DNA of 6,558 bases. Origin: a bacterium (lineage in GTDB: Bacteria > Patescibacteriota > Minisyncoccia > UBA6257 > UBA9933). The position numbers and the translations under genes are program-made. The notes under the pieces are model-generated. The model did no database searches and had not been told where the DNA came from. It was given only the letters and a program-made list of their open reading frames with translations. Position 1 is the first letter of the stretch. Every line of letters starts with the position of its first letter. The stretch lies in the NCBI GenBank assembly GCA_021799155.1, contig JAJZBA010000030.1, positions 1 to 6,558 on the forward strand, in the 5' to 3' direction. Shown here one piece after another: positions 1 through 5,226 of this stretch.

Positions 1-12
1 CCGATCTTGAAT

Positions 13-1371
13 ATGAAAATTGCCATCTTAGGTTTCGGCCTTGAAGGAAAATCATTATTAAAATTTCTTCAAAAATCGCCGCAATTTAAAAAAGCCGATA
101 TTTCTATTCTAGACAAGAAATTCGACAAAAATTATTTAAAAAATCTCGAGCGGTTCGATATTGTTTTCCGTTCGCCCGGCGTGCCTTATAATTTGCCGGA
201 AATCCAAAAAGCCATCAGAAATGGGACGAAGTTTTCCAGTGGCACAAAATTATTTTTTGAAGAAGTTGTTCGGCGCGGCTCACCGCAAGTCATCGGCATT
301 ACCGGCACCAAGGGCAAAGGCACGACTTCAACCCTGCTTTATAAAATTCTTAAAGCCGCCGGCAAAGACGCTTATTTGGCCGGCAATATCGGTAAGCCGG
401 CAATTGAAATCCTGCCAAAACTAAAAAATAATTCTATTGTTATTTTGGAACTTTCCAGTTTCCAGCTTTGGGATTTTCACCCCCACACCAAACGAGAATC
501 GGCGCTTTTAGCGCAAAAAAATAATTATTCTCGTTATGGTGTGGGGGTAAATCATTCGCCCGATATTACCGTTGTCTTAGATATTTTTCCGGACCATTTG
601 GATAGTCATAAAAATTTCTCCGAGTATCTCAATGCCAAAACTAATATCGCTAAATGGCAAAGAAAAACGGATAAAATTTTTTATTTTAGCGATAATAAAT
701 ATTCAAAACTGGTTGCTCAAAAAAGTCCAGCTAAAAAAATCGCCGTTAATTCGGAACATTCGAATAAATTCGCAAATTTGGATTATATTCTTAAAATCCC
801 TGGCCGCCATAATCTTAAAAATGCGATAATGGCAACAACAGTCGCTTCATCGCTCGGTTGCCCGAAAAATAAAATAATTACAACTGTCAAAAATTTCCAC
901 GGCAACGAACACCGATTAGAACTTATTCGTACTATTCACCTTCATTCGGGTTGCGTTATTAAATTTTACAACGATTCTGCTTCAACTAACCCTCAGACCG
1001 CGGCCGCGGCAATCCGCGCTTTTCCAAATCAACCAAAGATTTTAATCGCCGGCGGCAAAGATAAAAATCTTGATTACTCCCCTCTTGCTCAAGCCCTTAA
1101 AAATTCCGATACAAAATTAATTATTCTTTTCGGTGAAAATAAAAAAAAGATTAAGTATCAAGTGTCAAGTATCAAGTGTCAAATAAAATTAGTCAAAGAT
1201 TTAAAATCGGCTGTCCAGCTCGCCTACAAAACCGCTAAATCTCTAATCGCTAAACCCTATAATCTAAACCCTATTATTATATTCTCCCCCGCCTCCGCCA
1301 GTTTTGATATGTTCCGCGATTATAAAGAAAGAGGAAAAAAATTCAAGGAAATAGTAAAAAAATTAAAATAA
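13..1371 (+). CDS. murD: UDP-N-acetylmuramoylalanine--D-glutamate ligase (MurD)
   Basis: Cytoplasmic Mur ligase that adds D-glutamate to UDP-MurNAc-L-Ala using ATP, an early step of peptidoglycan synthesis. Residues are numbered from the TTG at base 7. Visible are an N-terminal nucleotide-binding fold (KIAILGFGLEGKS, 4-16), the ATP P-loop GITGTKGKGTT (97-107), the ELSSFQL motif (148-154), PDHLDSH (195-201), GRHNLKNA (266-273), HRLE (302-305), NDSASTNPQ (322-330) and the C-terminal SPASASFDMF motif (427-436). The length, about 452 residues, is normal for the family. I prefer the ATG at base 13 (MKIAILGFG) over the in-frame TTG at base 7. The frame is open to the window edge, so the true start could lie upstream. 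Two oddities: residues 158-182 come from a foldback repeat (480-551), and residues 383-392 from a tandem heptamer array (1153-1180). Neither breaks the frame, and all the family motifs remain, so the enzyme is probably functional. Confidence 0.93.
   Translation: MKIAILGFGLEGKSLLKFLQKSPQFKKADISILDKKFDKNYLKNLERFDIVFRSPGVPYNLPEIQKAIRNGTKFSSGTKLFFEEVVRRGSPQVIGITGTKGKGTTSTLLYKILKAAGKDAYLAGNIGKPAIEILPKLKNNSIVILELSSFQLWDFHPHTKRESALLAQKNNYSRYGVGVNHSPDITVVLDIFPDHLDSHKNFSEYLNAKTNIAKWQRKTDKIFYFSDNKYSKLVAQKSPAKKIAVNSEHSNKFANLDYILKIPGRHNLKNAIMATTVASSLGCPKNKIITTVKNFHGNEHRLELIRTIHLHSGCVIKFYNDSASTNPQTAAAAIRAFPNQPKILIAGGKDKNLDYSPLAQALKNSDTKLIILFGENKKKIKYQVSSIKCQIKLVKDLKSAVQLAYKTAKSLIAKPYNLNPIIIFSPASASFDMFRDYKERGKKFKEIVKKLK
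480..551 (+). repeat. Foldback repeat element, copy 1, in frame inside murD
   Basis: A 68-bp inverted repeat (480-547) plus a shared TAAA tail (548-551). The left arm CCCCCACACCAAACGAGAA (480-498) pairs with the right arm 528-547 apart from one bulged base. An inner hairpin GCGCT-TTT-AGCGC (502-514) lies between the arms. The second copy at 5155-5226 has the same length and about 80% identity. The 72-bp unit equals 24 codons and has no in-frame stop, so murD stays open. It encodes roughly PHTKRESALLAQKN... between ELSSFQLWDF and SPDITVV, two segments that are close together in ordinary MurD proteins. This looks like a mobile or amplified palindromic element. No transposase is visible in the window. 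Confidence 0.85.
1153..1180 (+). repeat. Tandem 7-bp repeat array in murD (AAGTATC/AAGTGTC)
   Basis: Four consecutive heptamers: AAGTATC, AAGTGTC, AAGTATC, AAGTGTC. They encode KYQVSSIKCQ (residues 383-392 counted from base 7), between the LFGEN segment and the helix LKSAVQLAYKTAK of the MurD C-terminal domain, where a variable surface loop is expected. The ligase gene carries an array of the same unit (6145-6179). Because 7 is not a multiple of 3, tandem units cycle through three reading frames. This unit gives the seven-residue cycle K-C-Q-V-S-S-V in any frame, without a stop. Confidence 0.85.
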
Positions 1372-1386
1372 GTGCCGATTTATAAA

Positions 1387-1424
1387 CGGTCAAAGAAATA
1401 TGCGATCGCATATTTCTTAGACCG
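1387..1424. repeat. 38-bp near-perfect palindrome centred on GCGATCGC
   Basis: Bases 1387-1405 are the reverse complement of 1406-1424 except for one A-A mismatch (1392/1419). The outer ends are CGGTC and GACCG, the arms hold AAGAAATATGCG, and the centre is GCGATCGC (1402-1409). It lies 16 bases after the murD stop and about 50 bases before tRNA-Asp. No T-run follows it, so it does not fit a standard intrinsic terminator, although an extruded hairpin could stabilise the murD mRNA 3' end. It could also be a large operator or a solo mobile palindrome. I cannot choose between these. Confidence 0.7.
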
Positions 1425-1434
1425 ATGACAAAAT

Positions 1435-1463
1435 TTGAAAAATATTTCAAAATCAGATAAAAT
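1435..1463 (+). promoter_or_regulatory. Sigma70-like promoter for tRNA-Asp and tyrS
   Basis: TTGAAA (1435-1440) and TAAAAT (1458-1463) are separated by 17 bp. Each box matches the consensus at five of six bases. The predicted start is near 1470, about five bases before the tRNA. A second -10-like box, GATAAT (1465-1470), would start inside the tRNA and fits less well. The -35 box lies in a small dyad, TTTGAAA-N4-TTTCAAA (1434-1451), which could be an operator or just AT-rich chance. Confidence 0.5.
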
Positions 1464-1474
1464 TGATAATGTAT

Positions 1475-1550
1475 GCGGGCGTGGTGTAGCCCGGTCTAAC
1501 ACGCCTCCCTGTCACGGAGGAGATCGCCGGTTCAAATCCGGTCGCCCGCG
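1475..1550 (+). tRNA. tRNA-Asp (anticodon GUC)
   Basis: A complete cloverleaf. The acceptor GCGGGCG (1475-1481) pairs with CGCCCGC (1543-1549). The D stem is GTGT/ACAC (1484-1487 with 1499-1502). The anticodon stem CCTCC/GGAGG (1504-1508 with 1516-1520) encloses the loop CTGTCAC, with anticodon GTC at 1511-1513. The T stem GCCGG/CCGGT (1526-1530 with 1538-1542) encloses TTCAAAT. The discriminator is G (1550), as expected for Asp. The 3' CCA is not encoded (CAA follows), so it must be added after cleavage at the 3' end. The tRNA shares a promoter and apparently a transcript with tyrS. Confidence 0.97.
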
Positions 1551-1558
1551 CAACCACA

Positions 1559-2764
1559 ATGAAAATCAAAACTTCCTCTCAAAAACTTGAAGAACTCTTA
1601 ACTCGCGGTGTTGAAGAGATAATCAACAAAGAACATCTCAAAAAAAGACTCCTTACCGGAGAAAAATTAAGAATCAAATTCGGAATCGACCCGACCGCTC
1701 CCGATATTCATTTGGGACATACCGTACCGCTTAGAAAATTGAAACAATTCCAGGAATTGGGGCATAAAATTGTTTTAATAATCGGCGATTTTACGGCTCA
1801 AATCGGCGACCCGTCGGGCCGGGCGGAGGCGCGAAAACCCCTTTCAAAAAAAGAAATTGTTAATAATTTTAAAAAATATCTTTTTCAAGCCGGAAAAATA
1901 ATCGATATTAATAAAACCGAAATCCATTACAACAGCGAATGGTTCGAAAAAGAAGGAACGATTCGTCTTCTGGAATTATCGCGCGCCGGAAGCATCCAGC
2001 AAATTCTACGCCGCGCCGATTTTCAAAAACGAATTGCCGAAGGCCGCGATATTAGCCTGCTGGAAATTTTATATCCCCTTTTTCAAGCTTACGATTCGGT
2101 GAAAGTCAAATCAGATTTAGAAGTCGGCGGCACCGATCAAAAATTTAATCTTTTAATGGGCCGAAGAGTGCAAAGACATTACCAAATGCCGGAACAAGAT
2201 ATTATGCTCACGCCCTTGCTGGAAGGCATCGACGGCGTCAGAAAAATGAGTAAAAGTTACGGAAATTATATCGCACTTGATGAAACGCCGAACATTATGT
2301 TTGAGAAAATAATGCGTTTACCCGATAATCTTATTATAAAATATTTTCTGATTTGCACCGACAAATCTGAAAATGAAATTAAAAAAATCAAAACAGGAAT
2401 AGAGCGTAATCAGATTAATCCTCGCGACGCCAAAATAGAACTGGCAAAAGAAATTGTCACTCTTTATCACGGAGAAAAAACCGCCCAAAAATCCGAAAAA
2501 GAATTTAATCGGATTTTTAAAGAAAAAGAACTGCCGACAAAAATACCTGCAATAACAATCAAAGAAAAAAGTCTTAATATTTTGGATTTATTGGTAAAAA
2601 CCAAACTCGCCTCTTCAAAATCCGAAGCCAGAAGATTAATTGAGCAAGGCGGAGTAAGAATAAACGGCGAAGTTCAAAAAGATTGGAAAAAACAAATAGA
2701 AATAAAAAAGGGGATGATGATTCAGGTTGGTAAAAGAAAATTTTCTTCAATCTATCAATCCTAA
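1559..2764 (+). CDS. tyrS: Tyrosyl-tRNA synthetase (Thermus/TyrZ-type)
   Basis: Class I aminoacyl-tRNA synthetase that charges tRNA-Tyr in the cytoplasm. The 401 residues match the shorter bacterial subtype seen in Thermus and Helicobacter more than the E. coli TyrS type. The N-terminal stretch leads to GIDPTAPDIHLGH (42-54, the HIGH motif HLGH at 51-54). Next come IGDFTAQIGDPSGR (75-88), the tyrosine-pocket segment YPLFQAYDSV (172-181), GGTDQKFN (190-197) and KMSKS (229-233). The C-terminal S4 RNA-binding domain spans about 338-400, with SKSEARRLIEQGGVRING at 353-370. The ATG lies 8 bases after the mature 3' end of tRNA-Asp. The linker CAACCACA has no Shine-Dalgarno site, so after tRNA processing the mRNA would be nearly leaderless. 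The family's usual N-terminal length supports this start. The 3' end overlaps the convergent gene on the other strand by 18 bp. Confidence 0.97.
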   Translation: MKIKTSSQKLEELLTRGVEEIINKEHLKKRLLTGEKLRIKFGIDPTAPDIHLGHTVPLRKLKQFQELGHKIVLIIGDFTAQIGDPSGRAEARKPLSKKEIVNNFKKYLFQAGKIIDINKTEIHYNSEWFEKEGTIRLLELSRAGSIQQILRRADFQKRIAEGRDISLLEILYPLFQAYDSVKVKSDLEVGGTDQKFNLLMGRRVQRHYQMPEQDIMLTPLLEGIDGVRKMSKSYGNYIALDETPNIMFEKIMRLPDNLIIKYFLICTDKSENEIKKIKTGIERNQINPRDAKIELAKEIVTLYHGEKTAQKSEKEFNRIFKEKELPTKIPAITIKEKSLNILDLLVKTKLASSKSEARRLIEQGGVRINGEVQKDWKKQIEIKKGMMIQVGKRKFSSIYQS

Positions 2765-3244
2765 TTCCTGAAAAGTTTTTTTGTAAATTTCAACCGCCAT
2801 TATTGCTTCGTTTTGATTCAAGATAAAATCCGGCTCATTGGCAATTCGATGGCGCAGCTTATGAACTTGCCGGATTTCTTTTATATTGGAAATCTGCGCT
2901 TCGGTGATTTGCTCGAAAATTTCGTCCAAATTTCTCCCTTGATAACCGGCCATTTTCAAAATTTCGTGTAAAATTCGGTCGCATTCTAAAATTGCCAATT
3001 TTAATTGATTGGCTTCTCCCGCTTTTAATCTTTTCTGGATTTGTTTCCAGGCCTTTAATGTTCGACGCTTGGAAATATTTTTAGCGCCTAAAATATCAAA
3101 ATAATATTCAATTTTATCGCCGATAATGTTAAGCTTGGCGATAAAATAAATAATAAAACTCAAGAAGAATAAAGAAATAAAAAGTGAAACAACTTGAAAA
3201 ATCAATAAATTCTCTACGAAAAAATTTATAATATTTCTAATCAT
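2747..3244 (-). CDS. Membrane-anchored protein of unknown function with HEPN-like C-terminus
   Basis: A 165-residue protein I cannot name. One strongly hydrophobic segment at about 12-37 (LLIFQVVSLFISLFFLSFII) predicts an N-terminal membrane anchor. A charged helical cytoplasmic domain follows (about 60-165). The domain holds KAWKQIQKRL (64-73), ALKLAILE-like helix text at 81-90, and HKLRHRIANEPDF (128-140). From memory, similar small membrane proteins are common in Patescibacteria, usually reading RNRIAHEPD at that site. This resembles the R-x4-H motif of HEPN domains; here the His position is Asn136. The HEPN assignment is an inference and the catalytic residue appears lost. The ATG at 3244 has no Shine-Dalgarno site. 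Two tandem palindromic units lie 27-62 bases upstream. The gene is the last of the minus-strand run and may be co-transcribed with gatA or driven from its own site. Confidence 0.75.
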   Translation of the reverse strand: MIRNIINFFVENLLIFQVVSLFISLFFLSFIIYFIAKLNIIGDKIEYYFDILGAKNISKRRTLKAWKQIQKRLKAGEANQLKLAILECDRILHEILKMAGYQGRNLDEIFEQITEAQISNIKEIRQVHKLRHRIANEPDFILNQNEAIMAVEIYKKTFQELGLID

Positions 3245-3270
3245 AATAAGGCTTAATATTATCCAAGAAA

Positions 3271-3306
3271 GGTATAGTTAACTATACTGGTATAGTTGAT
3301 TATACC
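3271..3306. promoter_or_regulatory. Two tandem 18-bp palindromic units, possible operator
   Basis: Unit 1 (3271-3288) contains the perfect 16-bp palindrome GTATAGTTAACTATAC (3272-3287). Unit 2 (3289-3306, GGTATAGTTGATTATACC) is a direct repeat matching 15 of 18 bases and is a weaker palindrome. The centres are 18 bp apart. The pair sits between gatA and the 165-residue gene and covers the gatA stop codon (3300-3302). On the minus strand unit 2 contains a perfect TATAAT (3304 to 3299), without a clear -35 box. It could be a regulator binding site or promoter for the downstream gene. A terminator role is less likely, as no T-run follows. Confidence 0.5.
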
Positions 3307-4820
3307 GCTTGTAATTTTTCGTAATATTGCCCGATTCCCAAAACATCGGCTTCTCGAAACGGTTTACCAATAAGTTGAAAACCAACCGGCAACTTACGAC
3401 CGTCTTTAGTTGTTAGTCGTTGGTTGTTAGTCGTTGGGATGGATATTGCCGGCAATCCCGCCAAATTGACCGGAATGGTAAAAATGTCAGAAAGATACAT
3501 TTGAAGCGGGTCGTCAGTTTTTTCACCAATTTTGAAAGCCGACGTCGGCGAAACCGGCGTTAAAATTACATCGACTTCTTTAAACGCCCTATCAAAATCT
3601 TCTTTAATCAATTTTCGGACTTTTTGCGCTTTGGAATAATAAGCGTCATAATAGCCTGCCGATAAAACAAATGTTCCTAAAATAATTCTTCTTTTTACTT
3701 CTTCGCCAAAACCCTCACCCCGAGTTTTAAAATAAATCTCTTTTAAAGTTGTCGCTTTTCGCTTTTCGCTTGTCGCTCGGCTATAACGGATGCCATCAAA
3801 ACGAGCGAGATTTGCGCTGACTTCGGCCGGCATAATAATGTAATAACAAGACAAGGCGTATTTTGTGTGCGGCAAGCTAATTTCTTTAAATTCTATTTTT
3901 AATGATTTAAGCAGTTTAATTGTTTCTTCAATCGCTTCGGAAACATTTTTATCCAAACCCTCGATAAAATATTCTTTCGGAATCCCAATTCTTAATTTTC
4001 TAATATTTTCAAGTTTCGGATTTAAAAGTTCGTCATCATTATATTGAAAATTAACTGAAGTGGCGTCAAGTTCGTCTCTGCCGCTAATTTCTTTAAACAA
4101 AATCGCCGCGTCTTCGACGGTTTTGGTAATCGGGCCGACTTGGTCCAAACTCGAAGCCATTGCAATCAAACCGTATCTTGAAATTGCGCCGTAAGTCGGT
4201 TTTAAACCGATTACGCCGCAAAAACCGGCCGGTTGCCTAATTGAACCGCCAGTATCCGAACCCAAAGCCGCCAACGCCATATCAGCAGAGACGGCCGCCG
4301 CCGAGCCGCCGGAAGAACCGCCCGGCACTCTTTCTAAATCAATTGGATTTCTTGTAATTTTGAAAGCTGAATTTTCCGTTGAAGAACCCATGGCGAATTC
4401 ATCCATGTTGGTTTTCCCCAAAAATATCGCGCCGGCTTCTTTTAATTTTTTAATCACCGTTGCGTCATAACTCGCCCGATAATTTTCCAAAATTTTTGAA
4501 GCCGCGGTCGCCGGTTCGCCTTCAATTAAAATATTGTCTTTAATCGCCAGCGGCGCGCCCGCCAAAATTTTTAAATCTTTTCCCTCGGCTAACTCAACGT
4601 CAATTTTATTTGCCTGCGACAAAGCTAAATCTTTAGTTAACCGCAAATAAGCGTTAATTTGTGAATCATTTTTCTTAATATAATCAAAAAACGCCTTTGT
4701 AATTTCAAAAGCGGAAAACTGTTTCGATGCCAGCCCTTCGTGAAATTTCTTAATTGTGAGATTATTTAAAAAATCCATATTTGTAGATTCGCATGTATTT
4801 CGTAGTTTTGAATCGGTCAT
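3300..4820 (-). CDS. gatA: Asp/Glu-tRNA amidotransferase subunit A (GatA)
   Basis: Amidase subunit of the GatCAB complex. It releases ammonia from glutamine so that Glu-tRNA(Gln) and/or Asp-tRNA(Asn) can be converted to the amide form. The amidase signature is complete: catalytic Lys94 in PLAIKDN, Ser169 in PGGSSGGSAAA (166-176), and nucleophile Ser193 in GSDTGGSIRQPAGF (187-200). The Lys-Ser-Ser spacing equals that of characterised GatA enzymes. At 506 residues it is slightly long, because of two in-frame heptamer arrays (residues 348-357 and 462-473) and a 14-residue N-terminal extension before MDFLNNLTIKKFHEGL. The start at 4820 overlaps the gatC stop by one base (TAATG), which suggests translational coupling. 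An internal ATG at residue 15 (4778) fits the usual family start better but has no Shine-Dalgarno site. gatB is not in the window. Confidence 0.96.
   Translation of the reverse strand: MTDSKLRNTCESTNMDFLNNLTIKKFHEGLASKQFSAFEITKAFFDYIKKNDSQINAYLRLTKDLALSQANKIDVELAEGKDLKILAGAPLAIKDNILIEGEPATAASKILENYRASYDATVIKKLKEAGAIFLGKTNMDEFAMGSSTENSAFKITRNPIDLERVPGGSSGGSAAAVSADMALAALGSDTGGSIRQPAGFCGVIGLKPTYGAISRYGLIAMASSLDQVGPITKTVEDAAILFKEISGRDELDATSVNFQYNDDELLNPKLENIRKLRIGIPKEYFIEGLDKNVSEAIEETIKLLKSLKIEFKEISLPHTKYALSCYYIIMPAEVSANLARFDGIRYSRATSEKRKATTLKEIYFKTRGEGFGEEVKRRIILGTFVLSAGYYDAYYSKAQKVRKLIKEDFDRAFKEVDVILTPVSPTSAFKIGEKTDDPLQMYLSDIFTIPVNLAGLPAISIPTTNNQRLTTKDGRKLPVGFQLIGKPFREADVLGIGQYYEKLQAV
3402..3436 (-). 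repeat. Tandem 7-bp repeat array in the 3' part of gatA
   Basis: On the plus strand: GTCTTTA, GTTGTTA, GTCGTTG, GTTGTTA, GTCGTTG. The last four make a perfect 14-bp tandem duplication (3409-3422 and 3423-3436). In the gene sense it encodes PTTNNQRLTTKD (residues 462-473). This sits between AGLPAISI and LPVGFQLIGKPF, where other GatA proteins have only a short loop. The frame used is open, although another frame of the same array would contain TAA. Confidence 0.85.
3751..3778 (-). repeat. Tandem 7-bp repeat array in the middle of gatA
   Basis: Four heptamers on the plus strand: GTCGCTT, TTCGCTT, TTCGCTT, GTCGCTC. In the gene sense the units read AAGCGAC or AAGCGAA and encode RATSEKRKAT (residues 348-357). 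This segment lies between FDGIRYS and LKEIYFKTRGEGFG, where GatA proteins vary. The sense unit resembles the AAGYGTC units of the murD and ligase arrays. Confidence 0.8.
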
Positions 4821-5119
4821 TATTCAAACACCGGCGGTATTTTTAGATAACCATTTTCCTCCTCCGGAAATTGTCCTCTTAAGAAGACCGGCGACGTCCG
4901 ACGACCAACAAATGTTTCATCATCGTTTCTAAATATATTTTTTTCTACGGTCCCGCCGGCAAGCGGCTCGACGTTTTCGGTATCCGCTTCTTTAAGCTCT
5001 TCGAAATAAGCCAAAATTTCCTGAAGGTTTTTTATCAACTTCTCTTCTTTTTTCTCTTTGAGCTCAAGCCTTGCCAATTCCGCCAGATATTCCAAGGTTT
5101 GTTTAGAAAGTTTAGACAT
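4820..5119 (-). CDS. gatC: Asp/Glu-tRNA amidotransferase subunit C (GatC)
   Basis: Small subunit that wraps around GatA and stabilises its contact with GatB in the GatCAB amidotransferase. The 99 residues match the family length. Visible are the N-terminal helical segment MSKLSKQTLEYLAELARLEL (1-20), the conserved LQEILAYFEELKEADTENVEPL (32-53), FRNDDE (63-68) and the typical end GYLKIPPVFE (90-99). The ATG at 5119 is preceded by AT-rich sequence without a Shine-Dalgarno site. The stop overlaps the gatA start by one base. The segment VGRRTSPVFL (71-80) coincides with a degenerate 7-bp periodicity (4882-4909) and differs from ordinary GatC at this point. Its upstream region is the foldback element that ends the ligase gene. 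A TATAAA at 5152 to 5147 (minus) could be a -10 box, but no convincing -35 is seen. Confidence 0.93.
   Translation of the reverse strand: MSKLSKQTLEYLAELARLELKEKKEEKLIKNLQEILAYFEELKEADTENVEPLAGGTVEKNIFRNDDETFVGRRTSPVFLRGQFPEEENGYLKIPPVFE
4882..4909 (-). repeat. Degenerate 7-bp repeat array in gatC
   Basis: On the plus strand: AGAAGAC, CGGCGAC, GTCCGAC, GACCAAC. Each unit ends in GAC or AAC. The array covers GatC residues 71-80 in the variable linker before the conserved C-terminus. The units are too diverged to be sure of a tandem origin. The case rests on the 7-bp phase, on four units as in the other arrays, and on the location in a variable loop. Confidence 0.4.
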
Positions 5120-5154
5120 TATATTATTTTAATGTTTTTTAGCGGTTTTATAAA

Positions 5155-5226
5155 CCCCCACACTAAACGAAAATCGGTGTTTTCGGCACAAAAATATAAT
5201 TTATCCTCGTTTAGTGTGGGGGTAAA
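5155..5226 (-). repeat. Foldback repeat element, copy 2, at the ligase 3' end
   Basis: A 68-bp inverted repeat (5155-5222) plus the tail TAAA (5223-5226), collinear with the copy at 480-551 and about 80% identical. The left arm CCCCCACACTAAACGA (5155-5170) pairs with TCGTTTAGTGTGGGGG (5207-5222). The inner stem GTGTT-TTC-GGCAC (5177-5189) corresponds to GCGCT-TTT-AGCGC in copy 1. One arm is translated at the end of the ligase as PHTKRG followed by the stop (5201-5203). The remainder forms the ligase-gatC spacer. In the minus-strand transcript the hairpin could also attenuate or insulate gatCA. Confidence 0.85.

Noticed and set aside
1153..1180. Possible CRISPR-like repeats
   Set aside because: The 7-bp units are directly adjacent, with no spacers, and lie inside intact coding sequence. 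No cas gene is present.
1387..1424. Intrinsic terminator for murD
   Set aside because: The palindrome is not followed by a T-run on either strand and has almost no loop, so it is listed as a palindrome of unknown role.
1372..1474. T-box or other riboswitch ahead of tyrS
   Set aside because: The space before the tRNA is short and AT-rich and shows no T-box features. tyrS itself has only an 8-base linker after the tRNA.
2747..2749. UGA recoded to glycine, as in some Patescibacteria lineages
   Set aside because: UGA ends the 165-residue gene at a sensible place. No conserved gene here contains an in-frame UGA, so the standard bacterial code fits.
3865..4047. Open frame of 60 codons on the plus strand inside gatA
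   Set aside because: It is antisense to a well-supported gene and shows no recognisable protein features. The same holds for the open frames at 161-424, 632-829 and 6104-6373.
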